Position numbers and translations under genes: made by a program. A stretch of DNA of 44,720 nucleotides from Saccoglossus kowalevskii. Lineage: Eukaryota > Hemichordata > Enteropneusta > Harrimaniidae. Of this stretch, positions 22,450 to 31,985 are shown one piece after another (the first letter of the stretch is position 1; every line of letters begins with the position of its first letter). The stretch is taken from assembly GCF_000003605.2 (NCBI RefSeq), contig NW_003133345.1, forward strand, positions 310,092 through 354,811, given 5' to 3'. Below the pieces are notes generated by a model. That model did not search any database, was not told the origin of the DNA, and saw nothing but the letters and a program-made list of their open reading frames with translations.

Positions 22450-25400
22450 GTGTGTACAGTTTAATACTCACGTAATTCACACACTCAGCCATTATTAATG
22501 AATTCACTTGAGTCGTTTTATATTATCTGCGAAGCATGTTTGACAGTGTTTGACTATTTTTTAGTGTCACTATAATGTTACACCTCTATTATTAGCGTAT
22601 TCCTGGTGCGATTATTTAAATATATACATATGGTAAATAATACTGGTAGGAAGATATCGTTTAGCATAGAGGCGCTCTTATTGGACCACATTGTTTGATA
22701 TAATATTTGCACAATGTGGTTGACTTCAAATAAATCACATCAATTTTACAATACTAGAAATTGTATCATAAGATATAAAGACATAATCTTAACACAGAAG
22801 CCATTGTAAAAATTATATTTTAACAAATGTTGAACTTTTGTATCTAGAAGACTTGCCTAATAACCCCAATTTCGTTTTTAATTTTCGCTGTATGCTGGTG
22901 GCATTAAACCCATAATGATAGTATGGGGAAATATATAGTCTTTTATACGACGCGAATGTCAATAATATATAATGTCAAGTTATAGTAAATAAAACACCTG
23001 GATACCCACATAATCTAATCATAAGCTTGTTACAGATGGTTACAAGTGTTAAAACATCACTTACCAAACATATATATATCTAATCTCTTGTCTAACTTAG
23101 ATTTGTTTAGATACAATTCTTCGTTTTTATTAGACGAAGTGCTTCGTTTATGGTTGTGCATATACAATGAGGCATATAGATTATATGTAGATGAAGAATA
23201 GATGAAATGTAGACCAAACATTGACGAAATGTAGATGAAGAATAGACAAAATAGATAATATGTAGACAAAGGATATACGAAATGTACACGAAGATGTGTG
23301 TTCTTGGTGTTCAAAGTGACCTTGGAATGAATGAAGGGGTATAGTTGCATTTCACCAAGTGCCATTTATCCAGTTGTCTGAGGTAATTGCGGTCCTGTAC
23401 CAGAGTGGGTTAAGCATCAACTGTTGCACTATCATACCCAGTGGACACAATCTGTTGAAACAACATATTTCAACATTGATTGGACATTGAACATTTACTG
23501 AATGTGCAAATAGGATCAACATCAAATTTACACAAGGATGTCAACTTTGACTATTTATCTTTGATATAAAGGTTATATAGATAAAGAAATCAATTTTCAG
23601 CAAAATAGTATAAATTGGTTGAAAAAACAAAAGTACAAGATTATTTAATTTAAAGGAAGTGCACATTTTCTCAAACTACGAGACGTCGGATCGAGAGTTG
23701 TCTGCGATTGTTCTTAACCTCATTCATGTTTAAAAAGATATTCAAATACAAAATATGATGCTAAGATGTTTTTTGTCTTCAGATAGAAGAATTCGTTTTT
23801 TTTTACTTTAATGAATGAAGCAATATGTATGAGGGGTCTCTTGAGAATACTGGGAATGTAAAAACATAATTATAACAAGAAGTGTTTTATAATAACTAAA
23901 TTACACTATGCATAGAAGGGGATATAAGTGAATTATGTTTTGATCTACATTCTTTTACCAAATGAAAAACACACAAATCATAGATAAAATCTTGTTTTCA
24001 CAAGAAGATGAACAAGTAGATTAAAAGTAGACATAGCGAAGATGAACCGTATTAACATGACAACAGTTTGTAGATGAAGCTTTAAGTAGATAAAATGTTG
24101 AGTGGCTTTGTCTATATTTTTGACAAGTAGATCTACAGTACTCATAACTTCGTCTACATGTTTGGTAAGTGATAGCTATATTGTCACCATGGTTGCTTCC
24201 TACATTACAACATATAATGCTGAACAAGATGCATGAAAGAACGAAGGAGTTAATATTTAATGTATCAATTGCGTGTGTGTATTATTCGCCATGGTTAGAT
24301 AAATATGGCTAAACAATTCTGTACATTTGAAAGTCTTCTAATACAAACATGTGCAATGGCAGAATGATGATGATCCTGCTCAATAGACACATAGTCACAG
24401 GAGAGATAACGCACGCTGTGTCTACCACACCGACAATGCCATGACTCGAAACGATGAATTCAAACGAGTCAAGCGTCAAGTTTGAATTGTGTATGCTAAG
24501 AAGGCAAACATTGCATCTGATCGCTGCAGCTTTTAACACTGTCAGTTTTCTTTGAGGCTTTCCGCAATATTAATCTTCACTGATATATATCAAATTTCAA
24601 TATCAAGGCATATAACAATATTAGTATACTCCTGAACGAGATGTCTAGTCATCACAGCAAATATAATAAGGTTTTGTTTTATCTTCTGGTGTCATTTATT
24701 ATCATGTGTTACACATATATTGAAGTATGCTGTTAGCACATTGCCATGTTATTTGGCCGACTCGTATATCATGCAAGTCGTGTCATTACTCACATAATAA
24801 TGCGTTAACGCATTGATTCTTTGAATATCATAATATTGCGTTGTCAGTGGAGTTGCATCTAGGGTAGTTCGAGTTATGAATGTAGTGTAACATTGCTTTT
24901 TTTATTGTCTACTGATGTTTTTGCCTTATCAGTAGTGATACATAACATTATTTTATCACAAATTACTCTTTTAGTGTTTTAACCTCCAAAAGCTGCGAAA
25001 TAGTAGTTTTCATTTGTTTCAACACAATTTAAAATTGTAATACTCGTTACAACTGAAGAACTGTACGATTACTCCATGCTATATATGTTATATGTATTAA
25101 GTTAATGATTGTTATTACATTTACACACAGTGACTATTACAGGAGAGCTTTATAAAGGTATATTACTACAAGCACGACCAGTCCAGCAAACAACTCCTTA
25201 CGGGACCTTTCTGACGCCACCTAGAGGATTACACAGCATCAATTGCACTAACCCATTAGACAGTTTGACTCACTCGATGAGTATTTTTAAAAAGAATACT
25301 TCATTTACATGGACTCCTTCCAGTAATGATGTGGGGGATATTGAATTCGTGTAAGTTGCATTCGATATTATGAAACACCCCTTTTTTCCTCTTTTTGTGT

Positions 25401-27867
25401 AATCACAAACATTCTCAAAATATAACATGTAGCCAGAAGTGCCCGGGCACCTTATTTTATATTTCCCTACACAGATGTTACGTATAACGCGAATATAAAT
25501 TACGCCTGCATGTATAAGCCTGTTTGTATAACTCGTCGAGGTCCAGCATGTCAGTCATCAACACATTAACGTGTCTTCACTGTTTTTCAGAATAAATGTT
25601 ACTTCCTGAACTGGCTATTGATTATGTTTTTTTCTTCTAAATACCTTTTTAGTTGTTTTCTGTTTTAGGTCTTTTGAATTTATGAGACGATTATTTTTCA
25701 TCACATGCTTACATAGTTGTATTTAGATAACTGATATTACTTACACTGGAAAGACTTTCCTGTGAAAGTTAATGCTCAATTTGCGTTTTCTAGTTTCCTT
25801 TATATAATTATATTTACATATTTATTTCGTTTCCGTTACAGAGCCACCATTGCTCAGAACCATAATGTCTACTGGATTGGTGTGAAATCTACCGTTGTTG
25901 GTAATGCTGATTCATACACGCCTCGCGTTACAGTGACTAAAGCAACAACTGAGGAAACCACAGCAAAAGTTGCAACAACAACTTATGACGTCACAAGTAA
26001 CGTTATTTCAACCATGGTACTCGTTACTACAGCTGCAGCAACAACTTATGACTTCGCAAGTCCAACCACGGTTCCCGTTACTTCACCCGCGGAAACAACA
26101 CATGACATCACAAGTAGCGCTAGTCCAACCACGGCTCTCGTTACTACAGCTGCGAAAACAACATATGACATCACAAGTAGCGCTAATCCAACCACGGCTC
26201 TCGTTACAACAGCTGCGAAAACAACATATGACATCACAAGTAGCGCTAATCCAACCACGGCTCTCATTACTACAGCTGCGGAAACAACATATGACATCAC
26301 AAGTAACGTTATTCCAACCACGGATGTCGTTACCACAGCTGTAGAAACAACCTATGATGCCACGAGTAGCGATGGTCGAACCACGGCGTTCTTAACAACA
26401 GAAATAACAACTTATGACGCCCAATATAGGGCCAATAAAACCACGGCGTCCTATACAACTTATGGCGCATCAAGTAGCGCTGTAAAAACATCTGACGTCA
26501 CGCCTACATACATCGCAGTAACGTTAGACCCCAGCACAACGAATGATCAAAATGACGGTGAGTGATTTCAAATAACTCCATCAGATAATGGTAAAATGGC
26601 GAAATAATAAATAATACATTTTACCAAGTCAAATACGGTTTTGCTTCTCGTTCTAGAGAAACTTGAAAACTAATGCGATGGCGCGGTTGTATGTTTTCAT
26701 ATCAATAAGATACACATTCCATTGTTAACATTTACTTAATAATGCTTTCGAGCCCATGCATTAAAGTTTGGATCGATAAAACATTCTCTAAAAAAAGAGG
26801 ACAAAAATTTTCCCCATTCTACAGTATGTTGTGCACAATATCGATATTCAAAATGGGATTACATTTTAAACACTTATTCCTCAAAACAATTTATTTTCAA
26901 AATACCAATGGCATTACCTAATAAAGAAGAAGATGATAATATTCAACTCGGGTAGAATTTACGAAGTTACCTTGCCACTTTGTATACTGTAAAATGACTA
27001 ATTTTCACTGGGTTTAAATATCACTGATTTACCATTTCAGGCATATTCAGTGGGTTTTAAATTCACGGTTTCGTCATTTAGATAATGTGTTCTATGCTAA
27101 ATTTTACATATTCACTGTGTTTTAATTTAAAATAAGCTAAATTAAAAGACAGTGAATAATTACCCCTTTACAGTATGCTCTGCGTGTCATCTGTAGAAAA
27201 CCTCTCACTAATCCCTGCAAGCATCATAAAATTCATTGCAGCGACATACTTTTACCATGACTTGGCTTGATGAATCCGCGATGCAGGGCATATAAAGTAG
27301 AACAACGGATTAACAGAGAACAGACACCAGTATTAAGCATTAAAAAAGCTATGGGTGTTGTAAATTTCTGGGAAATCTATCAACAGAATCATGTAATTCA
27401 TTTCAAAGACTCTTGCATATATTCACATAGTCTTGAGTATTCATCCTAGATTTGGTGATGGGATACTGTGACCTGCCTGGTTGCAGTTCTCTAATATTTC
27501 ACTAATGTTGCCAAACCAACTGATGTTATCATTTCATATGTTGATCACAATAATCAGTGGAAGGTATACAACTTTAATGTGTTACTGATTGATAGTTTGG
27601 TCAATGACGGACTTTTCGTTATCGACAATATTAAGAATGATAGATTGATTCTCATTGGCTGTTGGTCCTATTAGACACGGTTTGTACCATGTGAAAAACG
27701 TGAAATATGTCTTGTTATATTATGCACCTTGTAACAAAAATGTTCATACTCGATTTCATTGTGATTTCTTCCCAGGATCGGGGTGTGCTGTGCTGTGCCA
27801 TATGGACATAATTATTATCATCGTGGTTGACGTAATGATAGCAATATGTTTTTCAAAACAAGACTAG
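22242..27867 (+). CDS. Reeler gene A: secreted/surface Reeler protein with Thr-rich repeat stalk
   Basis: Four exons (22242-22449, 25131-25350, 25842-26557, 27776-27867) total 1236 nt, giving a predicted 411-residue protein. All introns are GT-AG with phases 1, 2, 1. Residues 1-24 form a signal peptide ending in NVHG. A single Reeler domain follows, from YPTGAPTSACETMIPGH through VTITGELYKGILLQARP, YGTF, INCTNPLDSLTHS and FTW to ATIAQNHNVYWIGVKS. A Thr/Ala-rich stalk of eight repeats comes next, likely O-glycosylated. The end is MDIIIIIVVDVMIAICF plus a six-residue tail. Reeler domains occur in reelin, F-spondin, ferric-reductase-like proteins and small secreted arthropod defence proteins (noduler type). 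No other domain is present, so a membrane-tethered or secreted surface role is likely, and immunity is speculation. Confidence 0.85.
23056..24173 (+). mobile_element. Candidate non-autonomous DNA element with 16-bp inverted ends
   Basis: ATCACTTACCAAACAT at 23056-23071 is repeated exactly as reverse complement at 24158-24173, 1.1 kb away inside gene A intron 1. Just inside both ends are many short GTAGATGAAG / CTTCGTCTAC strings in both orientations (for example 23185-23260 and 24005-24155), like subterminal repeats. No transposase is found between. A target-site duplication could not be recognised, so the element class is unknown. Confidence 0.5.
25131..25350 (+). CDS. Reeler gene A exon 2
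   Basis: The acceptor TTACACACAG is followed by TGACTATTACAGG; the donor is TTCGT/GTAAGT. Length is 220 nt, phase 1 in and 2 out. It encodes the Reeler core, with YKGILLQAR, the second conserved Cys (INCTNP), SLTHS and FTW. Confidence 0.9.
25842..26557 (+). CDS. Reeler gene A exon 3 with mucin-like stalk
   Basis: The acceptor is CCGTTACAG at 25840-25841 and the donor is GACG/GTGAGT after 26557. Length is 716 nt. The first 19 codons end the Reeler domain (ATIAQNHNVYWIGVKS). The rest is Thr/Ser/Ala-rich, dominated by T-T-Y-D-I-T-S-S repeats, and extends to NDQND. Confidence 0.88.
25978..26466 (+). repeat. 63-bp coding tandem repeat in Reeler gene A
   Basis: Units start at 25978, 26041, 26095, 26158, 26221, 26284, 26347 and 26407. 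The core unit is 63 nt, 21 codons (54 and 60 nt in two variants). The units at 26158 and 26221 are nearly identical and the outer ones more diverged, indicating recent central expansion. Confidence 0.92.
26558..27237. other. Gene A intron 3, first part
   Basis: No gene. Two versions of a TTCACTGGGTTTAAAT-type string occur near 27004 and 27050, then a third near 27113 (TTCACTGTGTTTTAAT), as a degenerate short repeat. Confidence 0.5.
27238..27345 (+). repeat. Shortened copy of the 28346-28500 repeat
   Basis: GCGACATACTTTTACCATGA, TGATGAATCCGCGATGCAGG and ACAACGGATTAAC occur in the same order as at 28346-28500, with internal deletions. It lies in gene A intron 3. Confidence 0.8.
27776..27867 (+). 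CDS. Reeler gene A exon 4, hydrophobic C-terminus
   Basis: Acceptor TTTCTTCCCAG at 27774-27775. In phase with exon 3 it reads GSGCAVLCHMD, then IIIIIVVDVMIAICF, SKQD and TAG. The layout matches gene B exon 4 (GSGSGSSAHYQN plus a hydrophobic end), which supports the call although the exon is short. It may be a transmembrane helix or a GPI signal; the polar tail in A favours a membrane helix. Confidence 0.75.
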
Positions 27868-28240
27868 AAGATAAATGACTTTTAAATGAAATCATTATTT
27901 AATATTATTTCGATAAGTTTAATATTAAGCTTATATTTACAGTGCGGAACACCATTGGCGGAAATCGATCTACACGCTTGTGTATATGGTCTTTTTAAAT
28001 AACTAGCAGATGTTTTTCAAGCTTACGTTGTTCTCCCTGCAGGTTCTTGCATGTTTTTATGTATAATATACTTGAATAACACAGGCAAGGTCTCAGTGAG
28101 ATGCAGTGTATTTAAAGGTAAATTGTTATGGTAGACAATGTACTTGCTTGGTTTTACAACTCCTATAAAATGCAACTTTGACATATCACGCAACACAATT
28201 TGAATCTCATTCAAAAAGCACGTGTACATTGCACGAGATA

Positions 28241-28246
28241 AATAAA
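28241..28246 (+). promoter_or_regulatory. Possible poly(A) signal of Reeler gene A
   Basis: AATAAA lies about 370 bp after the gene A stop. It is a reasonable distance, but the motif is common in AT-rich DNA. Confidence 0.35.
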
Positions 28247-28345
28247 ACAGTAAAATAATGATAATGAAAATATTGGCTTCAATAAAATTAGGACGGTCAT
28301 ATAAAGATCATGCAATTTATTCCCAATAGTTGACAGGAGTCAAAT

Positions 28346-28560
28346 CTTTGAAGCGACATACTTTTACCATGATTAATCTGACTTGGTCTGATGAATCCGC
28401 GATGCAGGAGGACGTACAGTGGTCACTACTTCAGTGGCATATAGAGTACAACAACGGATTAACCCTTGGTAATCCCAGCAGAAACAGACCCCAGTATTTT
28501 TGGGCCTGGGTCTTGTTTGCTCTGTCCGAATTATTTTATGTATTTGAAAACATCGCTTAA
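28346..28560 (+). repeat. Unrecognised repeat with a 76-codon frame
   Basis: The frame that opens at 28330 reads MINLTWSDESAMQEDVQWSL, then QWHIEYNNGLTLGNPSRNRP and YFWAWVLFALSELFYVFENIA before a stop. A deleted copy sits at 27238-27345. The Trp-rich, globular-looking sequence and the second copy suggest a decayed coding repeat. I do not recognise the family. Confidence 0.45.
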
Positions 28561-29654
28561 ATTGATCAGAGTACTTGTGGGTGTAACATTGTGCTTATGG
28601 ATGTCATCGAACGTGGGTGTGATTGTGGTTCTGGTTTTTGCAGTGGAATCCCTGTTTAGTGGGAGACATATAAATATGTATCTATGGATGAGTTTACCTC
28701 TACCAAAGATTAACTACCAAGGCTGTACATTTCAAAGTACCTTTTCATGGGAGGTCAACACTATGCACCAAGTCCCTGAATCCCAAGAGAACTATCGAGA
28801 ACATTGGGGGACATTTCTGTACTAACTGCAAATTCCACATACTACTGTTGGCATGCTCCACACAGTAATTTTAGTGTCATCTTGAAGTACATGGTTTATT
28901 TTCTATATTTCTTTTTTGCCATCGTACCAGGATTCCATCTCTCAGGATTTCATCTCTCATGTATGCACGGGTCTTTTATAATACATACTACTTCTTCCTT
29001 GTATGATATATCTGGCCATCCTGAAAAGCGAACTGGTCTATACTGAATTGTCTGACCTTCTACCAAAACCAGACGGTGGTTTATTTTGCGTGGCCTGAGT
29101 GAAGATGAAAGCCCCAATCGTCTTCTCCAGTTGAGCTGCATCATAAACTAGTGTGTCACGTGTCTCATTGATTGTTTGTTGTCTGTTCTGTGCATGTTAT
29201 TCTATTGTATGTATTTGTTATGACGAGTGAACACAGTGACGACTATTGCCATTACAGAAGTTGCATGAAGTGTGCGGATGATTGAGACGGATAGCTTATA
29301 CAGTGGTGTTTATGCAGAGACATCTCATTTCATGATGTGGAAATATTTCATATCTCGAGTGTTATTTCAGTTACAGATGTGTAATAATAATAACTACGAT
29401 TTATAGTCTATGTTACTGGCGGATCTTGCATTGCATATCTGCTAGCTGTTTGATTTTGGGCAGAGCATTCTCTTAGAACTGTGTGGGCTAGCCCCTTTAA
29501 TCCAGTGAGCATAATTGTATGCTTCCCAATCGACCAATATATGGGATATTGGTCCGATAGCTAATTTATGTTTGATTGCCTGGCGTCAAGTGGATGAGGC
29601 GTCACTGGTGGCATAAATGGCCAGGACCGCAACATGTTTTGGTTAATCCCTAGA
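28561..29654. other. No recognisable gene
   Basis: Downstream of the unrecognised repeat. Cys-rich frames with stops continue to about 28830 and may belong to the same decayed element. The frame at 28804-29046 is not identifiable. Confidence 0.4.
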
Positions 29655-29926
29655 ACACTCCCCCGGGGGGGGGCTACTTGCACCTTAAGTGGGTAGGGGT
29701 GTGTGGCCCACCTCTCGTAAACCATACTCACTTCTAAATATTTTTTTATTTATATTCTCACTTTTAAACACAAGTATTTTCAATGACCTACATGGCTACA
29801 CACTTCTAAACCAAAACATTGATAAATGACCCATTACGAAACAACAAAAATCGTAAAATGACACCCCAGTCGGGCAGCAATACCCGTATTGCACTTCTGT
29901 GGATGTACCCCCCCCCCCCCCCGTAC
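29655..29926 (+). mobile_element. Candidate small element with G-run ends
   Basis: The left end has CCCCC followed by nine or more G and CTACTTGCAC (about 29660-29682). The right end has GTA, 15 C and GTAC (29905-29926); its complement reads G-run, GTACATCC, AGAAGTGCAA. The similar spacing of a homopolymer and a GTGC/TGCAC block at both ends resembles imperfect inverted termini of a 270-bp non-autonomous element. This is a weak call. Confidence 0.3.
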
Positions 29927-31265
29927 AACACTCTTCCTAGTCGTTGGATCAAATTTGTTATCCTGTATTTCTATTCTTCTCATACAAGAAGTTGATTTTT
30001 AGGATGTCGTTATTCATTGAAGCTGTTGCAAGAGTTATTATACCACCAATGATCGCAGCGTCATTATACATCTTAAACTCATTTTTGGTGTTGTTAAGAT
30101 TAATAGGTCTTAGGTCGATAAATTGCTGCCTCTCTATTTCAGGCTTTAGGGAGCGGCGTGCACTATATGCTAGTTCAGGTCCACTAGAGTAACGCTCTAG
30201 AGTATGGTCTAGAGTGTGGCATGCCAACTGTTCCAGACTGCCCTGATCTTGAGCACATCAGACAGGGAGTCACACTCCACCAGAATAACCTCCCTTGTTG
30301 TTCTTTTTTCGAGATGGAGCAGAAAAATTACACTCCTTCGTGGGCTGTTGAGCAGTCGTTAACTTTGACAGCATTGTAGTTACAGCTTATATTTTACAAG
30401 CTGAGACACGATCAAAATCGTCGTCGTTAACAGTTTTTCTACAAAATCCATTGAATTATCACATTACAACATTGAAAGTAATCAACAATATGCATGTAGA
30501 ATTGTAGTTTATAATATTACACAAGGTGTGTTTACAACTACAATAATTACCTTTCAACAATAATTTACAATCCCTGACTCAACATCCGGATAACCACATG
30601 TCTGACAGAGGACTAAAGGATTTCCCACTCCTTTATCACAAACTCTTGTGTACGTGTGGTAGATGGAGTATACAGTATTTTTCAAGACATTTCACAGAGC
30701 ACCAGAGGGCTAGAACAAGTTATTCTAAATTGATAAAGTGTCACTCCTAAAATCTCTAATATGTCACTGGATTTCAGTAGAATGTCTTCAATTACAATCT
30801 GATCTATAAATGGATATATTTTGATTGATATTTAGAAACATGAAATGCTCGTAAAAAACAAAAATATTCACTTGCTTGCTTCTAAGTGGCTGCAGGGAGG
30901 GCATTAATACTACATTGTTAAAACACATATCAAAACGAATTGACATTGTGACATTTATTCCAGTATAATAGGAATGATTGTTTAACAAAATGAGTGATAG
31001 GTCTAATTTATTTCTATAACATGCCTCTTACATTGACATTTTTTTAGCTAGCTACAACAGTTAACAAGCAACTAAAGGAATAGAGGGCGCCATATAACAC
31101 ATCTACATGTCTCCATATAATTCAGAAAAACGAATCAATGGGTCATATACGCAATGAGCAGCAAATGATACTGCGAACAACTGGACTAAACTGTGCTGTA
31201 CTGTACTGTACTGACATCAAAAAACAGTATTTCACAGCTACGTAATCTTTCAATTCTAACAATAT
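29927..31265. other. No recognisable gene
   Basis: Overlapping frames on both strands at 29944-30227 have no recognised motif. A CTCTAGAGTATGGTCTAGAG partial palindrome lies near 30193-30212. A short (CTGTA)n run lies near 31190-31212. Confidence 0.45.
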
Positions 31266-31600
31266 TAAAATAGGGCATCAGCAAACTGGGTGCCCTATAT
31301 AGCATACCAACAGATTGGTATTCGCTTGGTTGGCTGGGTTTTGAGTGTCAAATTGGATGTAGAGACCATGGCGAGTGTAAGTGCTAATTTATGTGACTCA
31401 CTTTATCTCATACGAATAATATATTGTAAGGGACACTATTAAAACATGGAAAATGTTTAATTCACCCAGGATTTTCACAGTAACTTGGGTTATGACAGAT
31501 GACATATGGTCAGAACCATCGCTAGATTATTTTCCGTTCTATTATTATACTTGAATCGCTTTAATATGTCAATACACGCAGAGCATTGTGATAAATACAA
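31266..31600 (+). repeat. Duplicated block upstream of Reeler gene B, copy 1
   Basis: About 330 bp repeated at 32538-32860. Shared strings include GTGCCCTATATAGCATACCA, GAGACCATGGCGAGTGTAA, ATATTGTAAGGGACACTATT and TAACTTGGGTTAT. It lies about 180 bp before the gene B start codon. Confidence 0.9.
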
Positions 31601-31777
31601 AATCGGGCGTATATGAATAAATTACGCTGTGACCTATGACCCATGGAGTATAGATGTTGATCGGTTGAAGCCTCAATGATACGGCAGGGGTCGAATGTAC
31701 GAGATATATTGGCTTGCCGCGAGAAACCATAGTGATAGTGGTCATTTAACCACACCTCGGCCGTGCATCCATTCACA

Positions 31778-31985
31778 ATGCCGCCAGTGTGTACAATACT
31801 CACTGTAGGATCTGTGTTGACGGTGCTTTCTTTGATGAATGTCCATGGATACCCTACCGGTGCCCCGATTTCGGCGTGCGAGACTATGGTACCAGGTCAT
31901 GTGCGTACGTCAGCGCAAACCAGCCTGGCTCCATACAGCATACATTTGTCGTCATCGATGTACAGCCGCGATGAACCGTTGACGG
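31778..31985 (+). CDS. Reeler gene B exon 1
   Basis: 208 nt, ending ACGG/GTGTGT in phase 1, identical in length and phase to gene A exon 1. It encodes the signal peptide and the first Reeler strand with Cys in SACETMVPGH. Confidence 0.85.

Noticed and set aside
23097-23290. Possible CRISPR-like or regular spaced array of GTAGATGAAG strings
   Set aside because: Spacing is irregular, both orientations occur and the genome is animal; better explained as subterminal repeats or low-complexity sequence.
25970-26344. 124-codon plus-strand frame and 96-codon minus-strand frame over the stalk repeats
   Set aside because: Both are shadows of the 63-bp coding repeat of Reeler gene A; a repeat unit divisible by three keeps all frames open.
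30193-30212. CTCTAGAG partial palindromes as an operator-like site
   Set aside because: Single occurrence in intergenic DNA with no gene attached; not enough to call a regulatory site.
29958-30227. 89-codon minus frame overlapping an 82-codon plus frame
   Set aside because: No motif, no splice context, both strands open by chance.
31763-31777. Upstream ATG for Reeler gene B
   Set aside because: It would extend the signal peptide by five residues not present in gene A; the ATG at 31778 is the one conserved between paralogues.
31561-31803. 80-codon minus-strand frame upstream of Reeler gene B
   Set aside because: It overlaps the gene B start region and the duplicated block; no recognised protein features.
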